64,000 nt of DNA from positions 31,334 to 95,333 of the forward strand of contig JADBJL010000094.1 in assembly GCA_014874455.1 (NCBI GenBank), in the 5' to 3' direction. This document shows positions 33,527 through 42,643 of this stretch, one piece after another (the first letter of the stretch is position 1; the number at the start of each line of letters is the position of its first letter). A program made the position numbers and the translations under genes. The notes beneath the pieces were generated by a model. It was not told the origin of the DNA. It made no database searches and was given only the letters and a program-made list of their open reading frames with translations. The stretch is from Thermomicrobiaceae bacterium (GTDB lineage: Bacteria; Chloroflexota; Chloroflexia; Thermomicrobiales; Thermomicrobiaceae).

Positions 33527-35062
33527 ATGCACAGCGTCGAGCGTGGCCAGGTGGTACTCGAGGCACGCGGTATCAGCAAGCGCTTCGGCGAGGTCGTCGC
33601 CAACGACCGTATCGACCTCCAGTTGCGCGCGGGGGAGATCCACGCCGTGCTGGGGGAGAACGGGGCCGGCAAGACGACGCTGATGCGGATCCTGTTCGGT
33701 GAGCTGCAGCCGGACGAGGGGGAGATCTTCTTCCAGGGCCAGCGCGTGCGCTTCCACAGCCCCCGCGACGCGATCCAACTGGGGATCGGCATGGTGCACC
33801 AGGAGCGCAAGCTGATTCCCGCGCACACGGTCGTCGAGAACATCATCCTGGGGCACCCGGATACCGGAACCGTGCTCGATCTATCCCGGGCGGAGCACAG
33901 GATTGCCGCGTTGTGCGAGCGATACGGGTTCCGTCTTCCGCTCCAAGCCAAGGTGTGGCAGCTCTCCGAAGGGGAGAAGCAGATCGTCGAGATCCTGAAG
34001 GCGCTCTACCACGGTGCCCGCGTGCTGATCATGGACGAGCCCACCTCCGTCCTGTCGCCGCCCGAGGTCGAGCGGCTCCTGCATTCGCTGCGCACCATGG
34101 CCAGTGAGGATCTGGCCGTCATCCCCTTCATCACGCACAAGCTCCCGGTCGTGCTGGAGCACAGCGACCGGGTGACGATCCTGCGGCGCGGGCGAGTGGT
34201 CGCCGAGCTGGAGACGAAGCAGGCGACCGAGCAGAGCCTGGCCTCCGCGATGGTCGGGCGCGAGGTGACGCTGCAGGTAGAGCGGATCGAGGTGCCCATC
34301 GGCGAGCCAGTGCTCACGGTCGATGACCTGTGGGCGCGCGATGACCGGGGGGTGCTGGCCGTGCAGGGAGTCTCGTTCGAGGTGCGGGCGGGCGAGATCC
34401 TCGGCATCGCTGGCGTCGCTGGCAACGGCCAGGAGATCCTGTCGGACGCGCTGGCAGGCCTGCGCCCGGTGGAGCGTGGGCGTGTCCGCCTCGCCGGTGT
34501 CGATATCACGCGCGTCCCCGTCCTCCAGCGCTGGAAGCTGGGACTGGGATACATCCCGACCGAGCGGCGCGACGTGGGGTCGATCCCTGATTTCTCGCTG
34601 GTGGACAACGTCCTGTTGAACTACTACAGCGAGCCAGCGTTCTCCCGCCGGGGAGTGCTGGCAGCGAGCGAGGCGCGGGCGTTGACCGGACAGTTGCTCC
34701 GCGAGTACAGCGTGGTCGCGGCCGGGCCAGAGGCGCCAGCGCGCTCGCTGTCGGGCGGTAACCTGCAGAAAGTGATCGTCGGTCGCGTGCTCTCGCGCCG
34801 GCCGCGCCTGCTGATCGCTGCCTTGCCGACCCACGGGCTGGATGTCGGCGCGGCGGAGTTCATTCACCGGAAGCTGCTCGAGGCCAAACGAGCCGGAACC
34901 GGTATTATCCTGATCTCGGAGGATCTCGACGAGGTGTTGATGCTCAGCGATCGGGTCGCAGCCATCTATGAAGGGCAGTTCACCGGTATCGTACCCGCGG
35001 CCGAAGCGAGCAAGGAGCTGATCGGGGAGATGATGGCCGGGCTGCGTAGGGGGCGGCTATGA
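33527..35062 (+). CDS. ABC transporter ATP-binding protein, tandem-domain (NupO/YufO-like)
   Basis: This is the energising subunit of the BMP-type importer. The 511-residue protein contains two fused ABC domains. The first (about 1-245) has Walker A GENGAGKTT, signature LSEGEKQIVEIL and Walker B RVLIMDEPTSVL. The second (about 260-505) has the degenerate Walker A GVAGNGQEILSDAL, the signature LSGGNLQKVIVGRVL and LIAALPTHGLDVG. Such asymmetry is usual in sugar/nucleoside (CUT2/BMP) ATPases. The ATG at 33527 follows GAGGAGCGACC. Its stop overlaps the first permease start (ATGA). Confidence 0.92.
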   Translation: MHSVERGQVVLEARGISKRFGEVVANDRIDLQLRAGEIHAVLGENGAGKTTLMRILFGELQPDEGEIFFQGQRVRFHSPRDAIQLGIGMVHQERKLIPAHTVVENIILGHPDTGTVLDLSRAEHRIAALCERYGFRLPLQAKVWQLSEGEKQIVEILKALYHGARVLIMDEPTSVLSPPEVERLLHSLRTMASEDLAVIPFITHKLPVVLEHSDRVTILRRGRVVAELETKQATEQSLASAMVGREVTLQVERIEVPIGEPVLTVDDLWARDDRGVLAVQGVSFEVRAGEILGIAGVAGNGQEILSDALAGLRPVERGRVRLAGVDITRVPVLQRWKLGLGYIPTERRDVGSIPDFSLVDNVLLNYYSEPAFSRRGVLAASEARALTGQLLREYSVVAAGPEAPARSLSGGNLQKVIVGRVLSRRPRLLIAALPTHGLDVGAAEFIHRKLLEAKRAGTGIILISEDLDEVLMLSDRVAAIYEGQFTGIVPAAEASKELIGEMMAGLRRGRL

Positions 35063-36225
35063 GGGCACAGGTCGCTGGCTACAGGCTGCGAATCGAGAAG
35101 CGGGTGGAGACGCGCTGGTGGCACGCCTCTCTGGCGTCGGTGCTGGCGATCGTCGTGTCGCTGTTCCTGCTCGGGTTCGCCTTTCTGCAGGCCGGAGCCG
35201 ACCCGCGTCAGGTCTACGCCGAGATCGCGCGCTACGCGTTTGCGAGCCAATTCGGGCTACCTCAGACCATCAACCGAGCGGTTTTCATCCTGCTGTGCGC
35301 ATTCGCCTTCATCGTGCCGCTGCGCGCCGGGCTTTGGAATATCGGGCTACCGGGGCAGGTCTACGCGGGGACGCTAGCGGCGTTCGGGGTGGTCTACCTG
35401 TTTGGTGGCAAGGCGGGGATGAACGCTGCCTTGGCGGGCTGGTTGGTGATCCCGCTCATGATCCTGGCCGCGCTGGTCGGAGGGGGCCTCTATGGCGCCA
35501 TCGCCGGTTTCCTGCGCGGGCGGTTCGAGGTCAACGAGATCGTGACGACGATGATGATGAACTGGATCATGCTGTGGCTGGTTGCGCACATGATCCGTGA
35601 AGGCGGCCCGTTCATGGGGCGGACGGCGGAGGGTGAAGGGTTCAGCCTGCCGCTCTCGGTGCGGTTGCCGCAGGTGCTGAACGTGCCGCTGACCGCCTAC
35701 GGGGCCGTGCTGCTGGCGCTCGTCCTCCTGTTCTTTCTCGGCAAGACCACGCTGGGATACCAGATCCGGGTGTTGGGACACAGCCCGGCGGCGGCACGCT
35801 ACGCGGGGATCGACACGCTCTTCATCAGCACGCTCGTCTTCGGCCTCGGCGGGATGCTGGCCGGGCTGGCCGGGTACCACTACTTCGCCGCCGTGCCGGG
35901 CGTGTACAAGATCCCGAAGAGCTACGGCGATTTCGGGGACTTCAGCTTCTATGGGCTCATCACCGGCCTCATCGCGCGCAGTCACCCGCTGGCCGCGATT
36001 CCGGTCGCGCTGTTCTTCGGCGGCATGGCCGGTGGGGCCCGGTTTATGCAGGGGAAGCTCCAACTGACCTTCGGTATCGACTACGCCCTCCTCGGCGTGT
36101 TGATGATCACCATGGTCGCCTTCCAGGCCCTGTCCGAGTATCGCCTGATCGTCGAGCGTGCGCCGACGCCGGTCGTCCTGCCTCTGGAGCGGGAGGAAAG
36201 CCGTGTGGAATCTCCTCATCATTAG
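35059..36225 (+). CDS. ABC transporter permease (NupP-like)
   Basis: This is an inner-membrane permease of the branched-chain/BPD_transp_2 family, 388 residues with about nine to ten hydrophobic segments. Family segments include GLWNIGLPGQVYAGTLAAFG, LRGRFEVNEIVTTMMMNWIMLWLV and GHSPAAARYAGIDTLFISTLVFGLGGMLAGLAG. The permease/BMP family match supports a nucleoside-like importer. It overlaps the ATPase by four bases and the second permease by 23 bases, so the genes are translationally coupled. The C-terminus ends in a charged tail (EREESRVESPHH). Confidence 0.9.
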   Translation: MRAQVAGYRLRIEKRVETRWWHASLASVLAIVVSLFLLGFAFLQAGADPRQVYAEIARYAFASQFGLPQTINRAVFILLCAFAFIVPLRAGLWNIGLPGQVYAGTLAAFGVVYLFGGKAGMNAALAGWLVIPLMILAALVGGGLYGAIAGFLRGRFEVNEIVTTMMMNWIMLWLVAHMIREGGPFMGRTAEGEGFSLPLSVRLPQVLNVPLTAYGAVLLALVLLFFLGKTTLGYQIRVLGHSPAAARYAGIDTLFISTLVFGLGGMLAGLAGYHYFAAVPGVYKIPKSYGDFGDFSFYGLITGLIARSHPLAAIPVALFFGGMAGGARFMQGKLQLTFGIDYALLGVLMITMVAFQALSEYRLIVERAPTPVVLPLEREESRVESPHH

Positions 36226-37081
36226 CCTGGCCGCGGCGGCCGTCTTCGCGATCGCCGCGCTCGGCGAGCTGATCGAACAGCGGGCCGGGATCCTCAACGT
36301 CGGGTTGGAAGGCCTCATGCTGCTGAGCGGTACCTTCGGCTTCATAGCGGCGAAGACCAGCGGCAGCTATACCCTGGGTTTCGCGGCCGCCATCCTGTGC
36401 GGCGCAGTCGTTGGCCTCCTCCATGGCTTCTTCTCCATCACCCTGGGGAGCAACCAGGTCGTGAACGGCATGGCGATCTGGATCCTCGGTTTCGGCCTGA
36501 CAACGTACGTCGGGTACCCGTACACCGGCCCGCTGGGCCTGAGCCCGCTGCCGAAGATCGCCGGCCTCCCCCCGTTCTTCCTGCTCGCGGTGGCGCTCGC
36601 CGCGGCGAGTTGGTTCCTGCTCTACAAGACGCATCTGGGCCTCAAGTTGCGTTCGGTGGGGGAGAACCCGTCGGTGGCAGAGGTCTCGGGTATCTCGGTC
36701 GTCCGGCTACGCTACCTGAGTGTGCTGCTGGCAGGCGTCCTCGTGGGGTTGGCGGGCGCGGTCTACTCGCTGGTCTATAATCCGGTCTGGAGCTACAACT
36801 ACCTGCAAGGCTGGGGCTTCATCGCGCTGGCGCTCGTCTTCTTCTCGCTGTGGAACCCGTTCCTGGTCGTCGCGGGCGCGGTGCTGTTCGGCGTGCTCTG
36901 GCAGATGTCGCTCTACCCTGAACTTCTCTTCCCTGGCTTGTTCTCGCGCTACATCTGGCGCACACTGCCGTTCGTGATCACGATCGTGGTCTTTGTGGCG
37001 CTCTCGACGCGCTGGTTCAGCCTGCGCTGGGGCGCTACCAAACCGGCTGCCCTGGGCGTGCCGTATACCCGCGAAGGGTAG
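36203..37081 (+). CDS. ABC transporter permease (NupQ-like)
   Basis: This is the second membrane subunit of the BMP-type importer, 292 residues and about eight hydrophobic segments. It shows IAALGELIEQRAGILNVGLEGLMLL, GSNQVVNGMAIWILGFGLT and LRSVGENPSVAEVSGISVVRLRYLSVLLAG. GTG 36203 was chosen because GGGAGGAAAG lies just upstream and the product then begins MWNLLIISLAAAAV, as in relatives. The open frame back to 36158 overlaps the other permease. It is the last gene of the operon. The 234 bases to eno hold no recognised terminator. Confidence 0.9.
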   Translation: MWNLLIISLAAAAVFAIAALGELIEQRAGILNVGLEGLMLLSGTFGFIAAKTSGSYTLGFAAAILCGAVVGLLHGFFSITLGSNQVVNGMAIWILGFGLTTYVGYPYTGPLGLSPLPKIAGLPPFFLLAVALAAASWFLLYKTHLGLKLRSVGENPSVAEVSGISVVRLRYLSVLLAGVLVGLAGAVYSLVYNPVWSYNYLQGWGFIALALVFFSLWNPFLVVAGAVLFGVLWQMSLYPELLFPGLFSRYIWRTLPFVITIVVFVALSTRWFSLRWGATKPAALGVPYTREG

Positions 37082-37198
37082 CGACGCGGAGTGCACGGGC
37101 AAGGGGGCACGTCGGCGCTGACGTCGGGCTGGCTACCGGTGAGAGAGCGCGTCGGCTTCGGTGTCCCCACGCGCGTCTGTCTTTGTCGCGCGCCTTAG

Positions 37199-38617
<1,419 letters not shown>

Positions 38618-38666
38618 GCCGCCTGCGCGCGGCCCGGCTCACCGACACCAACGCGCTGCGACCAGA

Positions 38667-40298
38667 TCAGGGCGTGCCGCCAGGCCAGGGGCCGGCCTGC
38701 TCCACCACCGCGGCCGCCCGCAGCACCGTCGCCTCGTCCCAGGGGCGCCCGGCAAGCTGCAGGCCGAGTGGCAGCCGCTCAGCCGTCAACCCGACCGGCA
38801 CCGTGATCGCCGGCCAGCCCAGCGCGTTGAAGGGCGCAGTGAACCACGTATTGCGCGCGGGCTCTCCAAGCTTCGGGGCGCCGTACGGCACCGTCGGCGT
38901 GCTCAGCAGGTCGACCTGCTCGAAGATCTGCTCGCAGCGATCGCGGAGTGCCTGACGGAGCTGCTGCGCTCGCACGAAATCGGCCGGCCCGTAGGCGAAG
39001 GACGAGAGGATACGGAGTCGCATGAACTCGCCGTAGTCTTCCAGGCGCTCCCGCAGCCAGGGCAGGTGATAGGCGAGCGCTTCCTGGGCAAGCAGCGCAC
39101 CGTTGAGCACACGCAGCCGGCTCAGCTCAGGGAGATCCAGCTCGATGAGGGTGGCGCCAGCGCCTTGCAGCGCTGCCAGCCCGGCCTGCCAGGCAGCCAG
39201 CGCCTCGGGGGATCCCAGGGGCTCGCCGCTCCCGTCGTCGCGCAGCACGCCGACGCGCAGGCCGGTGAGGTCGCCGTCCGGCACCAGGATATCGGGAAGT
39301 GGTACCAGGCGCGTCCGGCTGTCCCGCGGGTCGGGCCCGGCCAGTGCCTGGAAGAGCAGAGCGGCGTCGGCCACGCTCCGCGCGATCGGCCCGAGGTGGT
39401 CGAGCGACCAGGCAAGCGGAACAGCGCCGTACAGGCTGACCCGCCCGAAGGTCGGCTTGAGCCCGACCAGGCCGCAGAGCGCAGCCGGTATCCGGATCGA
39501 GCCACCGGTGTCGGAGCCGAGCGCGGCGGCGACCAGCCCGTCTGCGACGGCTGCGGCCGAGCCGCTGCTCGACCCGCCGGTATCGTGCTCCAGGTTCCAG
39601 GGGTTACGCGTGGGGCCGTAGTGGGCGTTGTTCGAGGCCGGTGAGTAGGCGAACTCCGAGAGTCGCGTCTTGCCCACGATCACCGCGCCGGCCTCGCGCA
39701 GCCGCTCGACGGCCGCTGCGTCGAAGCCTGGCTGCCAGGCGGCCAGGATCTTCGAGCCAGCGGTCGTGACTGTACCGGCCATGGCCAGGAGATCTTTGAC
39801 CGCGATGGGGATGCCGTGCAGCGGGCCGCGGTCTCCGCCCGCAGCGAGGTCTCGATCGGCCTGCCGGGCAGCCGCGAGCGCCTCCTCGGCTAGCACGAGC
39901 TGGAAGGCGTTGAGCACTGGGTCGCGCTCCTGAATCCGCGTCAGGGCCTGCTCGGTCAGCTCGAGCGAGGAGACCTCGCGGCGCCGGAGCTGACCGGCCA
40001 GCTCCGAGAGGGTGGGATAGCCGGGCGTGCGTCTGGCTGTCACGGGTAACGGCGAGACTAGAGGCGCAGTCGCAGGCCCCGCCTGCATCGGCGAGTCCAC
40101 GACGCCCCACGGCCCGAGGTAATCAGGCGTCGCATCCGCTGGAGCCTCCTCGACGATCCGCTGGAACGCCAGCGCGGTCGCCAGGAAACCGCGCTCGGCC
40201 ACCAGCTCCAGCGTCTCGTCGGGCACCTTGATCCCAGCCTGCGCCAGGTTCACCCGCATGCGGGTCAGCAAGCCGCTCAGCTCCTCACGCGCCGTCAT
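38667..40298 (-). CDS. Amidase-signature family hydrolase
   Basis: This is a Ser-cisSer-Lys hydrolase of 543 residues that probably cleaves an amide. The catalytic triad is visible as Lys168 (IPIAVKDLLAM), Ser243 (HDTGGSSSGSAAAV) and Ser267 (GSDTGGSIRIPAALCGLVG). An N-terminal extension of about 90 residues (MTAREELSGLLTRMRVNLAQAGIKVPDETL...) precedes the core. It resembles the helical lead seen in aspartyl/glutamyl-tRNA amidotransferase-like and AtzF-like amidases. No gatB/gatC genes are near, so a free-standing amidase is more likely than GatA. AAGGGGTGA precedes ATG 40298. It is convergent with eno. Confidence 0.88.
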   Translation of the reverse strand: MTAREELSGLLTRMRVNLAQAGIKVPDETLELVAERGFLATALAFQRIVEEAPADATPDYLGPWGVVDSPMQAGPATAPLVSPLPVTARRTPGYPTLSELAGQLRRREVSSLELTEQALTRIQERDPVLNAFQLVLAEEALAAARQADRDLAAGGDRGPLHGIPIAVKDLLAMAGTVTTAGSKILAAWQPGFDAAAVERLREAGAVIVGKTRLSEFAYSPASNNAHYGPTRNPWNLEHDTGGSSSGSAAAVADGLVAAALGSDTGGSIRIPAALCGLVGLKPTFGRVSLYGAVPLAWSLDHLGPIARSVADAALLFQALAGPDPRDSRTRLVPLPDILVPDGDLTGLRVGVLRDDGSGEPLGSPEALAAWQAGLAALQGAGATLIELDLPELSRLRVLNGALLAQEALAYHLPWLRERLEDYGEFMRLRILSSFAYGPADFVRAQQLRQALRDRCEQIFEQVDLLSTPTVPYGAPKLGEPARNTWFTAPFNALGWPAITVPVGLTAERLPLGLQLAGRPWDEATVLRAAAVVEQAGPWPGGTP

Positions 40299-40604
40299 CG
40301 GTCACCCCTTCCCGGCATACGATCGTTCGTGGAGTACCCCTTGCCTCTCAGCCCGCTACCCTGGCGGCCGGTCGATCGCTTCGCCCTTCTCGATGGCGCG
40401 CACTGCCTGGTAGTATGGGCCGCGAGCGAGTTCGCTCCCGGCATCGAGTAGGCGGTGCCGCCACGTGAGTGAAGGGCGCGATCGGTAGCCCGAGCCGGAT
40501 TCTACCCGGTAACCGCCAGTTCCTCGATAGCGGCACCGGCACACGGGCGTTGCGCGTTCGAGCTGCCGCGCTCGCGCGGGCAGCAAGCCGGAGAGGGGGA
40601 CAGG
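40299..40604. other. Divergent intergenic region between amidase and RraA-like genes
   Basis: This 306-base stretch holds no supported gene. It should contain the start signals of two divergent genes. A TAGTAT hexamer near 40412 could be a plus-strand -10, but no matching -35 is seen. Ribosome sites are clear at both ends (AAGGGG for the amidase, GGAGAGGGGGA for the RraA-like gene). Confidence 0.4.
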
Positions 40605-41285
40605 GTGACGCAAGGGCCGCTCAGCCCGGCGGTGCTCCGGGCGCTCCAGACGCTGAGCACGCCGACGGTCGCCAACGCGATCGAGACGTTCAACATCCGG
40701 CCGCGGAATCAGGGGTTTATGGACTCGAGCGTGCACTGCATGCTGCCCGGCCTGGGCGTGATGGTGGGCTATGCCGTGACGGCCAAGATCCGGGCAGCCG
40801 AGCCGCCAGACCCCGGCGCGGCTGTGCCGCGTCGCCGGATGTGGGAGTACATCCTCACCGTCCCGGAACCGCGCGTGGTCGTGATTCAAGACCTCGATGA
40901 CCCGCCGGTCGGCTCCTTCTGGGGCGAGGTGAACGCCAACATCCACCGTGCGCTCGGCTGCGTCGGCACGGTGACGAACGGCGGCGTGCGCGACCTGGAC
41001 GAGGTGGAGCAGCTCGGGTTCCACCTGTTCGCCTCTCGGGTGCACGTCTCGCACGCCTACGTCCACGTGGTCGAGATCGGCACGCCGGTCGAGGTCGGTG
41101 GGCTGACGGTTCACCCCGGTGACCTGTTGCACGGCGATAAGCACGGCGTGATCCAGATCCCACTCGAGATCGCGCCTGACCTCTTCCGCGCAGCCAAGCA
41201 GGTCGAGGCGCGCGAGCGGCGGATCATCGAGGTGTGCCAGTCGCCCGACTTCAGTATCGAGAAGCTGAGCGAGCTGTACGGCTGA
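40605..41285 (+). CDS. RraA-family protein (4-hydroxy-4-methyl-2-oxoglutarate aldolase-like)
   Basis: This 226-residue protein has the RraA/HMG-aldolase fold. Visible family segments are LSTPTVANAIETFNIR, PGLGVMVGYAVTAKI, GSFWGEVNANIHRALGCVGTVTNGGVRDLDEVEQLGFHLFA and VHPGDLLHGDKHGVIQIPLEI. The G-x2-GxVTNGGVRD region carries the Arg-Asp pair used in metal and pyruvate binding. Members are aldolases/decarboxylases, or in E. coli an RNase E inhibitor; an aldolase-type role is more likely in this background. Start GTG 40605. It is followed after eight bases by the convergent OsmC-like gene. Confidence 0.8.
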   Translation: MTQGPLSPAVLRALQTLSTPTVANAIETFNIRPRNQGFMDSSVHCMLPGLGVMVGYAVTAKIRAAEPPDPGAAVPRRRMWEYILTVPEPRVVVIQDLDDPPVGSFWGEVNANIHRALGCVGTVTNGGVRDLDEVEQLGFHLFASRVHVSHAYVHVVEIGTPVEVGGLTVHPGDLLHGDKHGVIQIPLEIAPDLFRAAKQVEARERRIIEVCQSPDFSIEKLSELYG

Positions 41286-41293
41286 GTTTCCGC

Positions 41294-41791
41294 TCAGCTC
41301 CAGCGGCTCTCCACCGGTGGCGGGTGCAGCAGCGTCTGCATGACGACGCAGTACTGCTCGGTCTTCTCGCGCAGCGCCTCGAGCTGCTCCGCAGTCGCCT
41401 GCGGCGCCTCGACGTCGAAGCGCACCTGGATCGCCTGGAAGCCGACCGGCACGTCCTTCGCGATGCCGAGCGTGCCGCGCAGGTCTAGGTCACCCTCGAC
41501 CGTCACCTCGATGCGTTCGAACGGGATGCCTATCGCGGTGGCGACCATCTGGCAGGTGAGCTGGGCACAGGCTGCCAGCGCCCCGAGCAGCAGGTCACCG
41601 GAGCAGGCCGCCATCCCCGAGCCGCCGACCCCGGCGTGGGCTTCGGCCTGGTAGATCGCGCGGCCGATGTCAACCGAGCAGCTCAGCGGGGAGTCGACCT
41701 GGCTCCCGGTTGCCCGGAGCGTGATCTTCGCTGCCTCCGGGTCGCTCCGATACCGCTCCTTGAGCGGCCGCTGGATCGAGCGGAGATCCAT
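41294..41791 (-). CDS. OsmC/Ohr-family protein
   Basis: This 165-residue protein is of the OsmC superfamily, thiol peroxidases that reduce organic hydroperoxides. It shows GVGGSGMAACSGDLLLGALAACAQLTCQMVA, where a conserved catalytic Cys is expected, and the second Cys in EKTEQYCVVMQTL. The first part (SVDIGRAIYQAEA) and LDLRGTLGIAKDVPVGFQAIQVRFDVEAP are typical strands of the fold. ATG 41791 has GGAGGTAG at good spacing; an ATG at 41809 is the alternative. It is divergent from the MerR regulator, with a half-operator-like sequence in between. Confidence 0.82.
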   Translation of the reverse strand: MDLRSIQRPLKERYRSDPEAAKITLRATGSQVDSPLSCSVDIGRAIYQAEAHAGVGGSGMAACSGDLLLGALAACAQLTCQMVATAIGIPFERIEVTVEGDLDLRGTLGIAKDVPVGFQAIQVRFDVEAPQATAEQLEALREKTEQYCVVMQTLLHPPPVESRWS

Positions 41792-41831
41792 CGAACTACC
41801 TCCGGTCATGTCTCAGTGTGCCTCGTGTCCC

Positions 41832-41842
41832 TTCCAGTGGAA
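41832..41842 (+). promoter_or_regulatory. Candidate second MerR/CueR-type half site upstream of merR
   Basis: TTCCAGTGGAA (41832-41842), preceded by CCC, shares CCTTCCAGTG with the strong operator at 42512-42533. It lies between the divergent OsmC-like and MerR genes, 69 bases before the merR start. It could mediate autoregulation. Confidence 0.3.
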
Positions 41843-41910
41843 CAATCATGCCGTGAATCGTAAGCTGGGCGCCACGCGAGGCACCCATCACGGCGCGAGG
41901 CGAGTCCACG

Positions 41911-42387
41911 ATGAGCGAGCGGCGTGAGACGACCCATCTTCGGATCGGCGAGCTGGCCAGGCGAGCCGGTGTCAACCCCAGGACGATCCGGTTCTACGAG
42001 GCGATCGGCCTGCTACCCGAGCCGCGCCGGCTGCCGAACGGCTACCGCGTCTACGGGGCGCGCGACCTCGAGCGGCTGCGCTTCGTCAGGCGGGCGCAGG
42101 CACTCGGCCTGCCGCTGGAGGCGATTCGCGATATCCTGGCGCTCCACGACGCTGGGAGCCGGCCCTGCTGCCGGGTCCGCGAGCTAGCTGGGCAGCGGCT
42201 CGCCGAGATCGACCGCCAGATCAGCGAGCTCCAGCGGCTGCGTTCCGAGCTGGCTGCGCTGGTCGAGCGCGCGGCGCACGCGCCCCTGGAGACCCGAGGG
42301 AGCGTCTGCCCGGCGATCGACGTCACCGGGCCAGAGCTCGACGTGACGGCGGCTCGCGAGCTCCTGACCTCCCGAGCACGGCGCTGA
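41911..42387 (+). CDS. MerR-family metal-responsive regulator
   Basis: This DNA-distorting activator/repressor has 158 residues. The winged-helix domain at 10-78 reads LRIGELARRAGVNPRTIRFYEAIGLL, then GYRVYGARDLERLRFVRRAQALGLPLEAI. A dimerisation helix (about 85-120) and a short metal-binding C-terminus follow. Potential metal ligands are Cys86-Cys87 at the start of the long helix and Cys133 (SVCPAI). A Cys at the helix start is a feature of divalent-metal sensors (ZntR/CadR), whereas CueR has Ser there. The likely target operator is 125 bases downstream, in front of the P-type ATPase. The start has no strong ribosome site. Confidence 0.88.
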   Translation: MSERRETTHLRIGELARRAGVNPRTIRFYEAIGLLPEPRRLPNGYRVYGARDLERLRFVRRAQALGLPLEAIRDILALHDAGSRPCCRVRELAGQRLAEIDRQISELQRLRSELAALVERAAHAPLETRGSVCPAIDVTGPELDVTAARELLTSRARR

Positions 42388-42508
42388 CGCGACCAGGCTC
42401 CTGTCACCAGGAGGCCGGTGGCTCATCGGGGCACGGTGTGCCTATCCCGGTACGCCGGCTGAGCCTCGTTTGTCGTTGTTCCCGAGCATCCCATCAGCCT
42501 CCCAGGGC

Positions 42509-42540
42509 TTGACCTTCCAGTGCACTGGAAGGTGTAGGCT
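42509..42540 (+). promoter_or_regulatory. MerR/CueR-type promoter and operator of the metal ATPase gene
   Basis: The -35 TTGACC (42509-42514) and -10 TAGGCT (42535-42540) are separated by 20 bases, longer than the usual 17, as in MerR-controlled promoters. A perfect 22-base dyad (ACCTTCCAG, TGCA, CTGGAAGGT; 42512-42533) fills the spacer. The arms ACCTTCC/GGAAGGT equal those of the CueR-controlled copA promoter of enteric bacteria. Confidence 0.85.
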
Positions 42541-42643
42541 GGCTGGGTGAGGGAGAGCGAGCGATCGGATTCAGGGGCCGGTTACTCGCTCGACCGAGCC
42601 GGCTGCGCTCTGCTGGAATGGATCCAATGAGGAGATATGTGCC

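Noticed and set aside
33527..35062. Use of the tandem ATPase by the sugar importer at 52-56 kb
   Set aside because: Tandem ABC ATPases belong to CUT2/BMP systems, whereas the sugar permeases are CUT1 type with the usual EAA loops, which pair with single-domain ATPases.
38667..40298. GatA subunit of the tRNA amidotransferase
   Set aside because: The catalytic triad fits any amidase-signature enzyme, the N-terminal extension is not GatA-like, and gatB/gatC are absent nearby.
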